Position numbers and translations under genes: made by a program. This document shows, in pieces, positions 11,761 to 22,668 of a stretch of DNA of 64,000 nucleotides; the stretch's first letter is position 1, and every line of letters starts with the position of its first letter. Below the pieces are notes generated by a model. The model saw nothing but the letters and a program-made list of their open reading frames with translations, did no database searches and was not told where the DNA came from. The DNA is from Cryptomeria japonica (taxonomy: Eukaryota; Streptophyta; Pinopsida; Cupressales; Cupressaceae): NCBI RefSeq assembly GCF_030272615.1, contig NC_081408.1, positions 302,843,450 through 302,907,449 of the forward strand, read 5' to 3'.

Positions 11761-12857
11761 GTTCGATAAAGATTAGTTGCTCGACTTGTAATGAAGATTT
11801 TGAAAGAAATTCTCAATTTTGAGGATGCGATCACTGATGATGATGTCATGAGTATGCCCCCTTAAGAGCAGAATCGAAAGGTTGACAGGTTGCACAGTGA
11901 TTTTAAGCAATTTGATAAAAAGATAAAGTGATTTAATGATTTGAGCACAAAGAATGATTCAGAGGGCCATTTGAAGATTTAGCATTGATTGATGAGAAAC
12001 TGAGTGCAAATTGAAGAAAAGAATGAGTAGTTGATGAAAGTGCGAAGTGGTCACAGTTGTGCAAAATTGACTAGGAAGATGATCTCAAATTTCAATTTCA
12101 ATCCTAAAAATGGAATCAAGACGGGCAAATTAGCTTAGGGTACAATTTTCACGTCCATTAGAGCAAGTTTGAAAATTAGGGTTTAGGCTATATAAGGGGT
12201 TCAGGTGTCATTTTCAATTCATTTTAACCTCCCAAAGTTTGAAATTTGAAAAGCCCTTTGTGAAGAAAAATGGCCATTCCAATCTAGGAGCATCGATTCG
12301 AGCACCAGAGATAACATAATTGACCACGAAACTATGACCCAACAGTAAGTCATCCATCTTAGGCCTACGCATTTCTTGAATTTTGAATTTTTGTTGATTT
12401 TTTTTGTATTTTATTTTCGTTCAAAGTCGGTTTGACTTGTTTTGTCATGCAGTGAGACACCATTTCTCATATGACAAATTGTCCCTTTAGTGTTTTTTCG
12501 TATGGTAATATAGGGTTTGTTGTCTGATGTGGTCCCATGTCTCGTATAATATTGTTCTCGGGTGCCCATTATATCATGCGATATGTGATGTTTTATTGTA
12601 TGGGGATAATTTATCGTACGAAGTGTAATCTTTACTCGTATGATTTTCTACTTGTCTAGTGAAAACTCGTCTGAAAAACAAGCAACATTTTTTAGGGTTG
12701 AAACACAAATTTTTGATTTGGCATTTTGCATATTGGGATTTGTGAGCATTTTTAACACATTTTAAGCACAATTTGAATTACGTGCTGACAATTTGTATGT
12801 TCAATTTTGCAGATTCAGTTTTTGAATATCCTATTTTGGTGTGTATATCCGCCGACA

Positions 12858-14700
12858 ATGAGGCTAGTCCATGGTTTCTCAGATGCAAATAGAGCACACA
12901 TTGATTTTTGCGGTTTTGGGTACCTTTATAGATGCTAGATATCCATGTGAATCATGGGATGTTGATTGCGTTAGTTGAGTGTTTCCATTTGGAGCATAAC
13001 ACCTTCCATCTACCAGTTGGAGAGATGACAATTACACCGAAGGATGTGTATAGGATTCTGAGGATTTTGTTTGCTGGGGACAATGTTGATTATGATTTTA
13101 CTCAGTGGCCGGGTGTTTTAGCATTGAGATGGATATTTCATGATGAGACCATTCTAGAGTGTGCTATCACTTGGGATGATATGATGAGTAGATACGGTGA
13201 TCAGTATCATTTGGCATGCATCCTAGTAGGTATTATTGGATATTTTGTTATGCCTGATAGAGGACAACATGGTTTTATTTGTGGTTGGGCTAGGATGCTT
13301 GAGAGATTGTTGACCCATCTTGAGAGATTAGGGTGGGGATCATGTTTGCTTGCTCATATGTATCATCAGATGCATGAGATTGTTTATTGAGAGGGGAAGA
13401 GCATGACAGTAGGTGTTTTAGTTTTACAAATATGGGCATGGGAGAATATCCCAGTATGCAAGCCGATAATGGATGATTCGAGAGAGGTGCACTAGCCTAT
13501 TGTGTATTTTTATTCAGGGTATGTTACTTAGCCCCATCTGGGCAAGGCAGATTATTGGAGGAGCCAGTTGGATGATTTGATTGTCATAGTATGGAGACCA
13601 TATAGGGGTCTGGAGGTGTGAGACAATTGGAGAACTCAGAGGAAGGACATGTTCATTACTTGACCTCTCATTGGCTGATTAGTGTCTATCATTGAGCAGT
13701 TTTTAGTATCTAGGGTGATGAGGCAGTATGGGAGACCACATGGTATATCCCAAGAGTTTACAACTTATGCCTAATATGGAGAGGAGGAGAGATGAGGATG
13801 GGCCTCGAGACTATCATATGCGTTGAGCATGTAGGAGCTAGTGAGGTTACAATGACAGAGGTGGGATTACCCAGAGGATATAGCAAATGCAGAGGTATTG
13901 CCCTGGTATAGAGATTGGTTTTAGAGACATCCTTTTCCTCGGTTTACAGATCCTAGAGAGCATGCACCTCTGATAGAGGAGGCTGAGGATGAGGCACCAT
14001 CACATGCACAGGTACTAGGTCAGGTACATGGACGTGGGCAGGTACATGGACAAAGAACGGAGGTACCTAGGTGAACAGGAGGGGATCTTGGGGCTAGTAG
14101 CAACATGGTAGCAGCTGGAGCTAGACAATGACAAAGAGGGGAGAGTGGATCTTTAGGAGCTATTGGGGTTGAGGCTAGTGGTGCTAGGACAGCAGAGGGT
14201 GGAGGTGAGGAGGAGAGAGTGGCTTCTAGGAAGGTTAGGCAATAGAGAGATGAGCAGGGAGGCAAAGAGGGAGATGCTGGGAGAGAGCAAGAAGTACCAA
14301 ATGTGGTACGGTTGTTGAGATCGAGGTTGGCAGGTTTATAGTCACAGTTGATAGTGGCACAACCACAGATGGCAGAGTGAGACCGACAGATTGTAGAGGT
14401 CAGAGTAGAGCATGATCGACAACTTGCTGAGGTCAGAGCAGAGTGGGATTGACAACTTGTTGAGGTCAAAGTAGAGCAGGATGCACTTCAACAAAAGGTG
14501 TTACATCAAATGAGTCGAGCAACGTATTATGTTGCCACTTATAGTGTAGCGGTCCCAGTAGTGAAACAAGTTGTTCCATATTCTCTGTATATGGCTTGAT
14601 CTGAGGGAGCTAGGGCACTCAGATAGGATGTCGTTCAGCAGGCACCATCTCCTCCACCTGGTGATGAGGGTGAGGTAGAGAGATAGATTTTTATAGCTTC
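12858..14700 (+). pseudogene. Plant mobile domain (PMD) protein gene, antisense within element A
   Basis: A plus-strand coding relic runs against element A. The cleanest part is the open frame at 12,932-13,390, with PMD hallmarks: NTFHLPVGEMTITPKDVYRI, IIGYFVMPDRGQHGF, and LLAHMYHQMHEIVY. The same frame continues past a stop with LVLQIWAWENIPVCKP and VRQYGRPHG-like text to about 13,960. A low-complexity, Gly/Ala-rich then Glu/Arg-rich tail (VEVRVEHDRQLAEVRAEW) extends to about 14,690. The N-terminus may start at 12,858 with a frameshift near 12,925. About ten in-frame stops occur. PMD proteins (MAIL1/MAIN relatives) include host silencing factors and transposon-borne copies; this is the latter. 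Its function here is unknown. Confidence 0.8.
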
Positions 14701-14729
14701 TAGATTTTGTTATATACCCCATTTTCATA

Positions 14730-17690
14730 GCCTATACAATTATTGCTCCGATGAGACATTGTATATGATAGTGAATATCATTTGTACTTTGAGACACTGA
14801 GATTATGATGATATATATGAGATCTTGATTTGATTTTATCATACTTGTGCTGATTTATTATGAGATATCTTTCTATATGCTTTATTCTATATGTATGCAT
14901 ATCTTTTCAGTATGGATGTATGTAATGCCGATGAAAATGGATGTTTATTGTTTTGTTTCTTTTTCATATGCAAATGAATGATGAAAATGAGTAACTAGTC
15001 ATGCAAATGTTTATTTTTTTTGTGCAATAATATGAATGCAAATAAATATATGATGAAATGTATGGATTTAGATAAGATGCTCATGTATGCAGCTAACATC
15101 TCGATACACAAGTACTCGATTAGAGAAACAATGATGAAAAAGACACCACTTAGCTGAGAAATGATGATGCTTCAAAATCTCATTAAAAAGATAAAGAGAT
15201 CATTGTTATCATGCCGAAATCACTCAAAATGCATAAAATTTAGAATGAATGCAACCTAAACCTAGTCACTGGATTTGGAATACTTAATTTTCATCACTGA
15301 GCGTTTTACAAATAGAGTAGGAAAAATAGAGTTCCTTTCTTTTCATATGCAATATTAATTATCTTGTCTGCAATGACCCTTTTTTTGTTTATATCCTTGG
15401 ATAGATAACGCATGCACCTGGATTGCACATTAAAGAAATTCCCTCAAAATAGACAAAGAAATGACTCCAAGCTCCCTATAACATACAAATAAATGGAGTC
15501 AAGATATGTGTGGTGATTTCACTTTGATGTGAAGGCACTTATCATAGACACCCAACTAATTAGATGTTTCTAGATCATTGGATTCATTCCTACAAGAAGA
15601 AAACAAAGAAACGTTTATGCCCCCAACCCTTTCTTCTCTTAGTCAAGATAGAATTCCTCAAGTTACTCAGAGGGAATAATAATCGAAATCCAATGTAAAA
15701 GATAGCACACAAAGAAAATTTTATGCATATCTCAAACAATTTAGTGATTGTTGTCAGTAGTCTTGTTTTGCTTGTTTACTTAGTGATAAAAATCTTCATT
15801 AGTTAGGTGACAGGTGAATGACTCAGAGTGGATGACTAGGTACCACTGATAGAAAGATGACTTGGTTGATATTTCTTAGGACATGTAAATTAATCAGTCG
15901 ATTACCGTAAGACTAGGATATTGATCAGTTTCAAGCCATGAGGGTTCCAAAAGAACCAGGATGTCACAAGAGTGACTAAAAAATATGTACATGCAAAAGC
16001 GAAGATGCAAAATTTCAATATAGGAGATAAGATGAACCTAGATAAAATCCAACAACCATATTGATCTATGTCATTGTTTTGATTTGGTGATCATTGATAA
16101 GAATGTCTGGTTTCAAAGAGTAAGTACCCCGTATAAGACCGATTTGTTTGGTTTTGAGTGTACCCTTCCTTGTATAAGACATGTTGATGTTTGATAGAGT
16201 TTGATAGATTGATTAACAAGACATGTGATAAGTGTGATTGCAAACTTTGAGAGTTTGTCTGTGGTTGATTTGGTTTGAAGGATAGTCTATGCTTTCTTGC
16301 TTTGATTTTTCAGTTTTTTGGATTTTGTGAGTTTTTTATGTTTAGGATTTTGTTCAAGACATTTTATGACTTTTAGGATTTTTTCAGCTATGCCCCTAGT
16401 ATGTAGACCTATATGACATGATGATTTGCAAAATGTATGTGGAGACAATGAACTTTTCAATATGACCTATGTTAATGCAATATGCATGAAGAAGATGCAT
16501 TTCCTATTCGAACAAGGATGATTGTGTTTGTTTAGCACTTCGTAATACACCAATTGAATTGGAGGTACAAACAATTTCATAGATAAGCAGTCAATCGATC
16601 CTTAAGATCCCTTGGAACATCAAAATTAACACACTTAGTGACTAGGTTTTACAAATGGAGATGCAGAAAACTTCCCCATTGGTTCTTGAAACTTTGATCT
16701 TCTTTTGCCTATGTGAGTGCAAATGAGTTAATTCCTACTCTTGTATTCACTAAAGATCCTTAGTATCCTATATGACTAGCTACATGGATTAATCTAACTT
16801 CAAAAGCATCCTGAATAGAGCCTCACTACCAGCAATCTTTTAGAGCTCCAATGAGGTTATAGACTATAGTTTCTCAAATATTGTTCCATTGCTAGTAGGC
16901 ATCCATAGCCCTGATGGAGTTACTCGTATGTTCTCAAAGTTAATCTTTTTGTCACACTTGTATGCGTGATATTTCAATTATATATCATTGCTCTTTTGCC
17001 TTGAGATGAATATTTGGCATAACACTTTTTCTCTTTTTTTTTTTCTTTTTCTTGCCTTGACTTGTAAGTAATGAAACCTACTTGGGTGTGACAATTACAG
17101 TGGCACTAAAGTAGAATGTTCACTAGTCATATTATCAACTAGGTGTCTAGAATGAATTAGAGATTTTATTATTGTGTTTGAGATATAGCAATTGATAGAT
17201 TTTGGGTTAACAAGTCTCAAATAATGAAATCACTACCCAACCATAAGTAAAGCATTGTCATAGGGTAATGTTGAAAATGAATGACCCTATGACCTCAAGG
17301 ACTTCATGTCTGAATATCTAAGAAAGGAGATGACCCTTGTTTGCCTTGAATGCAAACAAATGATAAACATGGACAGATGCCTTATTTTATTAATGCTTCT
17401 ATATGCAAATGCATAAATTTTGTGAATGTGATGCATTTAAAAATTTAATGGGATGCAATGATTTGAATAAAATGATATGCAGTGCAGAAAGAAATGCTAA
17501 ACTAACCCAACCCTTAGATATAATATCATTTAAGGTTCATGTTATTCATAGGGTCAGGGAGTTTTGTGTAGGTAGTTCATTAGTCCAGCGTAAAGATGTC
17601 TTTCCAAGAAGGACTCAACTAAGTGTACATGTCCAACATCTCCAATGTTGATTTCCTTAGTTTTTGGATTTGGTGATGAAACTAGGGTAA
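14730..17690. other. Element A interior with no recognisable gene
   Basis: About 3 kb of AT-rich sequence lies between the PMD gene and the gag-like ORFs. I searched both strands for RT (YxDD), integrase (HHCC, DDE), RNase H and protease motifs and saw none. The longest open frame, plus strand 17,403-17,651, has no recognisable motif. In an autonomous Tat element pol would be expected in this interval. Confidence 0.6.
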
Positions 17691-17694
17691 AGTC

Positions 17695-18264
17695 TTATGC
17701 AAAGGATTGTATAAGAGGTATGGGAAGATGAAAAAGAGGTGTTGGATAATGGATCAGATATTGAAAGTTTGGTGCATGAGCAAATGGAACCATTTGTGGG
17801 ATCAACATTGGCACACATCTTGAGGGATGGTGGATCGATGGAGGAAAAGTGGATCTCAAATTTTGAGATTTGGATGGAGGAAAAACCAGGGATTTTGGGA
17901 CATAAGGATCCAAAATGGATGAAGGAGGTGATGGAAAAATATATTTGGAAGGTTTGGATGGAGGAACAACAATCTTGGCTGTTGATTTGAATTTTTCTTT
18001 AGATTGATGTGCTTCAAGGAGACGCTTAGGGATCCACACGGTTTTTGATTTTTCATGCTTTTGCAATTTCTTGGAGTACATTGCTTTTATAAGTGCCTTA
18101 GGAACCCATATAGCTTTTGATTTTGCTTTCTTTTTCTCAATTAACCTTTGTGTCCTTCTATATGGATGGAAGGTATGCAAAGAGGTACACCTTTGTTGAT
18201 CCTGCATAAGGGATGGAGGAATATAGGGTCCTAAAATGGATGAAAGAGATGAAGGGGAAGGCAT
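17695..18264 (-). CDS. Element A repeat-containing, Pro/Ser/Lys-rich ORF
   Basis: An open frame of 189 residues contains internal repeats. The motif K(S/T)(K)xxW(V/I)PK(A/R)L appears twice (AIWVPKALIKAMYSKK and TVWIPKRLLEAHQSKE, about residues 51-85). A second motif SSILGPYIPPSL / SSILDPYVPKSL also appears twice (about 8-19 and 115-126). I recognise no domain. Position and strand place it downstream of the gag knuckle remnant, so it may be the decayed C-terminal part of the gag polyprotein or a lineage-specific ORF. The start codon is not supported by context. Confidence 0.45.
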   Translation of the reverse strand: MPSPSSLSSILGPYIPPSLMQDQQRCTSLHTFHPYRRTQRLIEKKKAKSKAIWVPKALIKAMYSKKLQKHEKSKTVWIPKRLLEAHQSKEKFKSTAKIVVPPSKPSKYIFPSPPSSILDPYVPKSLVFPPSKSQNLRSTFPPSIHHPSRCVPMLIPQMVPFAHAPNFQYLIHYPTPLFHLPIPLIQSFA

Positions 18265-18371
18265 GTATCTGGATTTTGGTTTATTAAGGATACCGCCATC
18301 TTGAGGAATGTCGCTGAGGCCATGAACCTTAATAGTTTCTTTAACATGAAGGGGTTCTTACTTGTGAAGGT

Positions 18372-18701
18372 CTACCCCTTTGCATTTATAAATATTTTGA
18401 CTTGTAGGATCACGAGAGGGCTTTGTAGGCATGACAGATCCTTGAGGTGAACATGGAGGATTATGACAAGGAGACGAATGTATACTTTGATATTGACATG
18501 AAGAAGACCATTGGATAGAGTAAGAAGGGTATTTGACTCTTCATTTTGACTAGGATCATTTGAAAAGGTGGAAGAGGCATCATGATCTTGCTTAGGAAGG
18601 ATGATTTTCTCTTGATATAGAAGGGGATCATCTTGGAAGAAATGGAAAGGTATAATGGGATCCTCAAGGGATTCTAGGGAGGTAGGATATTTTTCAACCA
18701 T
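18372..18701 (-). CDS. Element A acidic ORF of unknown function
   Basis: A minus-strand open frame of 109 residues begins MVEKYPTSLESLEDPIIPF; an acidic and polar first half is followed by a hydrophobic stretch (VYIRLLVIILHVHL). I recognise no family. It lies between the gag knuckle remnant and the repeat-containing ORF on the same strand, so it may be another piece of one broken element A polyprotein. Confidence 0.3.
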   Translation of the reverse strand: MVEKYPTSLESLEDPIIPFHFFQDDPLLYQEKIILPKQDHDASSTFSNDPSQNEESNTLLTLSNGLLHVNIKVYIRLLVIILHVHLKDLSCLQSPLVILQVKIFINAKG

Positions 18702-18803
18702 TGGATGGGATGGCCCTTGAGATAACCCTTGAGGGTCAACATGAGAAGATTCATCATTAGGTTCATCCTTTGAGGGATATAGTATGGATTTTTGGTTAGA
18801 AGT

Positions 18804-19442
18804 TTAAGGAGATGGAGGCATCATGGAAGAGATGGATGCTACATGTGGTCCATTTCTAGACACAAGTTCATCATTTTGATCATGCTTGGTAATGACATTT
18901 GGTTTCTCTTTAGGTGAATTATTATGATCTTCAATTTCAATAACACCATCATCAAAGAGGTCTTGAATTTTATGTTTTAATTTCATGCATATTGAAGTAT
19001 TATGTTTGTTAAGCCTATGATATGCATAGTAATTACTCAAAATTTCACATCCCCGTGTGGTCTTTTTAGGCAATATGATAAGATTGTTCTTAAGAAGCTC
19101 TTCCACAGCTGACTCAATAGATTGCCTCAAAGGTGTAAACTGTCTATCTAGGGGATATATGTCTTTTTGTCTTGGTGAAGATGTATTGTGATCTTGTATA
19201 AGATTTGGCTTTTGATTTTCAATTACTTTTTGTTCCACCTTATGTAATTATTTTAGCATTTCTTGAAGTTTGGCATTCTTAATATCATGAAATTTTATCT
19301 CAAGAGGTGTCATTGAATCTTTTTGTTGGGCTTGAATGTCATATATTTCTCTCTTGAGATCTTGAATTTGTTTGGCCAAGGTAGCCATGGGCTTCTTACT
19401 TTCATTATAATTTTTAGAAGATCTTTTAATTTGAACAGACAT
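18804..19442 (-). pseudogene. Element A gag remnant with Tat-type zinc-knuckle-like block
   Basis: Two open frames (19,248-19,442 and 18,804-19,238) are in the same frame and separated by one stop. The first is coiled-coil-like (LAKQIQDLKREIYDIQAQQ). The second has YPLDRQFTPLRQSIESAVEE, then NYYAYHRLNKHNTSICMKLK and HKIQDLFDDGVIE. Tat/Ogre gag proteins carry the same layout: a PLP-like line, YCxYHxxxGHxTxxCxxLK, and HxIQDLIDxG. The first Cys of the knuckle is replaced by Tyr or Ala here. It would bind element RNA in the particle. This block is the main evidence for placing element A in Tat. Confidence 0.7.
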
Positions 19443-19521
19443 TTACAACCGACGAGACCAAGAGCTAGATGTGATGCAGAAGTCAAGATAAAATTGAAGC
19501 TAGTTGTTCGTTTGATGTAGT

Positions 19522-19690
19522 GATTTGAGAGAAGTGACTAAGACTCAGTCTTGTATTAGGAATGATCTATCCTGTATAAGATGTAATCTAAGTAGCTTAG
19601 TTTGATTTAAGAGAAGTGACTAAGACTCAGTTTGGTTTCAGGAATGATCTATGCCATATAAGACGTGGTCTAAGTGACTTAAGTTTGATA
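19522..19690. repeat. Two-copy tandem repeat, period 82 bases
   Basis: GATTTGAGAGAAGTGACTAA at 19,522 recurs as GATTTAAGAGAAGTGACTAA at 19,604, with the following AGACTCAGT and GGAATGATCTAT blocks also repeated. It lies in the long leader between the element A PBS and the gag remnant. Confidence 0.85.
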
Positions 19691-19859
19691 AGTAGTTGAT
19701 TGAACTAGCTGTTAGATGACCAACAAAATCATGCAACACAATGGCAGGGATACACTATCAAGATTGTTTATGCTCAAGATAATGATGACCAGATTTATGC
19801 TCACTGTAGACTGATTTAGGAAAGTTTGACTATTCTAAACTGACAAAATTAGGAATTCA

Positions 19860-20200
19860 TACGACAAAGTTTATAAACCCAGACGATAGTTTAGCAGCCC
19901 CTGAATGATAAAGATAGTTCCTCGTATGAGTTGCTGCCTAAATTCGTATAATAGTTTGGTGGCCTCTAGATGACAATCTATTGAGTATGATTTGTATTTG
20001 TATGACATGATGTTAAGGGCCAGATGACAATTTTTTAGACCCTGTACGATAGGATGTTAAGGGCCAGATGACAAATTTTTAGACCTCGTACGATAGTTTA
20101 TAAAGAGCCAGATGACAAATTGAGAGGATCAATGAAGTTTTGTACGATAATACTTATGTAGCAGGATGACAATTTAATAGACTCGTACGACAGAGGACTG
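19860..20200. repeat. Degenerate repeats with CGTACGA and AGATGACAA motifs
   Basis: Units of about 50 bases alternate CCAGATGACAAATTTTTAGA with CTCGTACGATAG; GGGCCAGATGACAA occurs near 20,020 and 20,065, and variants continue to 20,195. Related TCGTATGA and ATTCGTATGACAA words occur again at 21,365-21,490 and at 12,420-12,640 in the same element. I see no coding sense. They look like a decaying minisatellite seeded inside element A. Confidence 0.6.
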
Positions 20201-21600
20201 GACAGAGATGAGATTCTGATAGACAGAGTTTCAATGACTGATGAAGACCAATTTTTGATAAGGACTAACTTTTTTATCATTGAGTTTTTGATGTTTTTGA
20301 TTTGTTTTCTCTAGTTTTAGTATTTCAGTTTCAGTTTCAGCGATGAAAACACAGTAAACACACAAGATGTATAATTACTTCAATCACAACATGCTAACCC
20401 TACAGAAGTTGGCTTAGAGAAGAAAATATTTTCTTGCTGACTTAGGTACACACCCAATAGCTAATCAAAATATGGTCATTGAGTCTCACACAATGGATTC
20501 TCAATGTCGTATTAGCCGACTACAAATGCTAATGGGGGTACGATATGGCAAGTGTCTTGGGAGAGTTACTATCTCTCTTGCACAAAAATTATCCCCTTTT
20601 TAGAGGTGAATCAGGTAGGCTCTATCTTATAGTTCTTAGTTAGGAATTTTGTTTGAAATTACCCCTTGAATTCATGCAAGCATGATTGAGGCCTATAGCT
20701 CGACAAGGTACTAAAACAATTTTTAGTCATGTAAACGTGATTGAGACCATGAGGCCCTACAAAACACTCGATATGAGAGATCTCAAAGAGAAAATTCAAA
20801 TAATCCCATCCTTTGAGACTTTAATCACCAGAGGCCTATTTATTATAGTGAGTTGGAATGCTCAGGTCTAGCTATACTCACTTGAGTCATTCTCATAGGG
20901 TGATTACTTTTTCCCACTATGACAAGCCTGCTAAAGGTACACAAATCTCAAAACTTAGAAAAAGCTTCGAGGGTCTATATTTTTTATTGTCTGTAAAAGA
21001 CAAGAGCATACTCTCCTACCTCTCAAATTTTTCTTCAAGCACAAAAGACAGATTTGTTCATTAACCAGATAGCAATTTAAGTGCCTAAAAAAAGTGAACT
21101 TTAAAGAATACACGATGTTTGGTTGATTCTTTTTAGGCAACTTGCAAGAACAACACATTAGTAGTCATTTTGTTTTTGATCCTTTGACAAGTGTATGTTT
21201 GACTAATGTATTCTTTGACAAGTGTTCTGTAGAGAACCAGTTAGGCTATGAAAAATCTCAGGTAGACAGAAGACAGAGCAGGGTTAGCATTAGCGTTAGT
21301 AAAATCCAAGTTTCATTCACGAAAAAACCCTGAAAAGTATACTGTTTTAAAAACAATAAAACAAAAATTCGTATGACAATCTATAACTTCCCGTACAAGT
21401 ATTCTGATAGACCCGAATGAAAAAACACATAATCAAATATGCAAAGCAGAAATTCATACGAGTATTTCTACTGACCCGAATGATAAAAGACTAAATTTGA
21501 CAGAACTTCATATGATGAAGAATAGATACTCACACAATCTTTTGCAGAGGCTTGTATAGACAAAACCTGTAAAATAAAAAGAAGATTTTGAGGCCAAAAG
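20200..21600. other. Element A leader without a recognisable gene
   Basis: This sequence lies between the repeats and the PBS. Open frames are all short, and the open ones match no family I know. A long untranslated leader before gag is usual for Tat/Ogre elements. No splice signal could be assigned with confidence. Confidence 0.5.
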
Positions 21601-21610
21601 ATTGAATTCC

Positions 21611-21630
21611 GAGCCCCACGGTGGGTGCCA
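21611..21630 (-). other. Primer binding site of element A
   Basis: The minus strand reads TGGCACCCACCGTGGGGCTC, one base from the TGGCGCCCACCGTGGGGC form found in many plant Ty3/gypsy elements. It sits four bases inside the LTR edge. The C-to-T type difference (CGCC to CACC) is what methylation decay would give. Confidence 0.8.
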
Positions 21631-21634
21631 AAAA

Positions 21635-22668
21635 TGTGTGTGTGAAAAGTGGACCTATATCTGTATCTGGAATACACAACACTTCAATAAGTCATTAGAT
21701 GCATGGTTAGTAAATCAATCAACAATGAATAATAAACCATCACAAAGCGACATATTGCCTTCTAGTATATGTGAGTTTTAGTCTTGTTCTTAGATTTCTA
21801 TATGCAATACCAATGACTAGACAACATTTAAATGAAGGATTTAATCTATATGTGCATAAAATTAAGCGAAATGGATACAAGATTAAGCTAGATAAATGCA
21901 AGATATGCCAGATTAATCTAACATGATTTAAGAAATATTAAGCTAGATGATTTAATAAGTATACAATAACTAATCTATAATATCTCAATTCACAAATCTC
22001 AATGAACCTAGAGAAAAAGCAACATGATAACAATATATTCTCCAGGATCCTAGATTAGGAATTTATAGAAAATTCAAAAAGAAACCAATGACTAAGATCA
22101 AATGATGATGAGCGGTCAATATTTTCCAAGAAGAAGCACAATCCAGGTGAATTGATGTGATTGGCTGCTTTTCTCAATTTTAAAGGAAATTGAATTAAAA
22201 TTAAGATAAAATCAGAAAAAACTGATTTATTCTCTATTTCATTCAATTTTGAGATTTAATTGTTTTAATTGCTTTCTGGAGATATTTTTCAATTTTTAAT
22301 TCTTTTTCAAGATTATCTCCATTTGATTTCTTTTCATTTTTTTAATTATTTTTTCCCAATTAATTCCTTTTTGTGATGTAATGGCAAATTGATTTATTTA
22401 ATTAAATATGCTAGGATATTTAATAAAATAAATAAGATAATTGTTTAAAAATGATTTACTTGAAATGATCAATTAATTAAACATTTATTTAATTAATTTA
22501 GAGTGATTAATTTTCCATGTGACATTAATGATTTAAGAAATTAATTGTGTGCTCAAGATTAATTTTAATTGCCTTTGGTTAGGACCTTGGTGATGATGGT
22601 TAGGACCTTGGTGATGAAATCGAGACTAGGGGGCCTATGGTTTAGATGACCATTTTTATGGTATTAGA
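21635..22668 (-). repeat. 5' LTR of element A
   Basis: The LTR spans 1,034 bases. The inner end on the minus strand is CTTTTCACACACACA beside the PBS. The outer end reads TCTAATACC where the other copy has TGTAATACC, so the terminal TG has mutated to TC. Bases 22,312-22,668 match the 3' LTR remnant. A 21-base GGTTAGGACCTTGGTGATGAT unit is tandemly duplicated near 22,578-22,616 here but single in the other LTR. Confidence 0.8.

Larger units (their letters stand above)
10795..22668 (-). mobile_element. Element A: large Tat-like, pol-less LTR element carrying an antisense PMD gene
   Basis: This element of about 11.9 kb lies in LINE-1 and is read on the minus strand. It has a 1,034-base 5' LTR (21,635-22,668), a gypsy-type PBS beside it, gag-like coding remnants at 17,695-19,442, long non-coding stretches, a PPT and a truncated 3' LTR (10,795-11,132). 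No RT, RNase H or integrase motif is visible on either strand. A PMD gene lies on the opposite strand at 12,858-14,700, on the 3' LTR side. The gag zinc-knuckle-like block and PBS point to the Tat/Ogre branch of Ty3/gypsy; extra ORFs, some antisense, are known in Tat and Athila relatives. A non-autonomous (TR-GAG or LARD-like) element is my inference. Confidence 0.75.

Noticed and set aside
14020-14469. Minus-strand Ser/Thr/Cys-rich open frame of 149 residues
   Set aside because: It is the complement of the low-complexity tail of the PMD gene. Its repeated SxCRSHSALTS text reflects the Glu/Arg repeats on the other strand.
14730-17690. A hidden pol region in element A
   Set aside because: I looked for RT, RNase H, integrase and protease motifs on both strands and found none. 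A profile search could still find a very decayed one.
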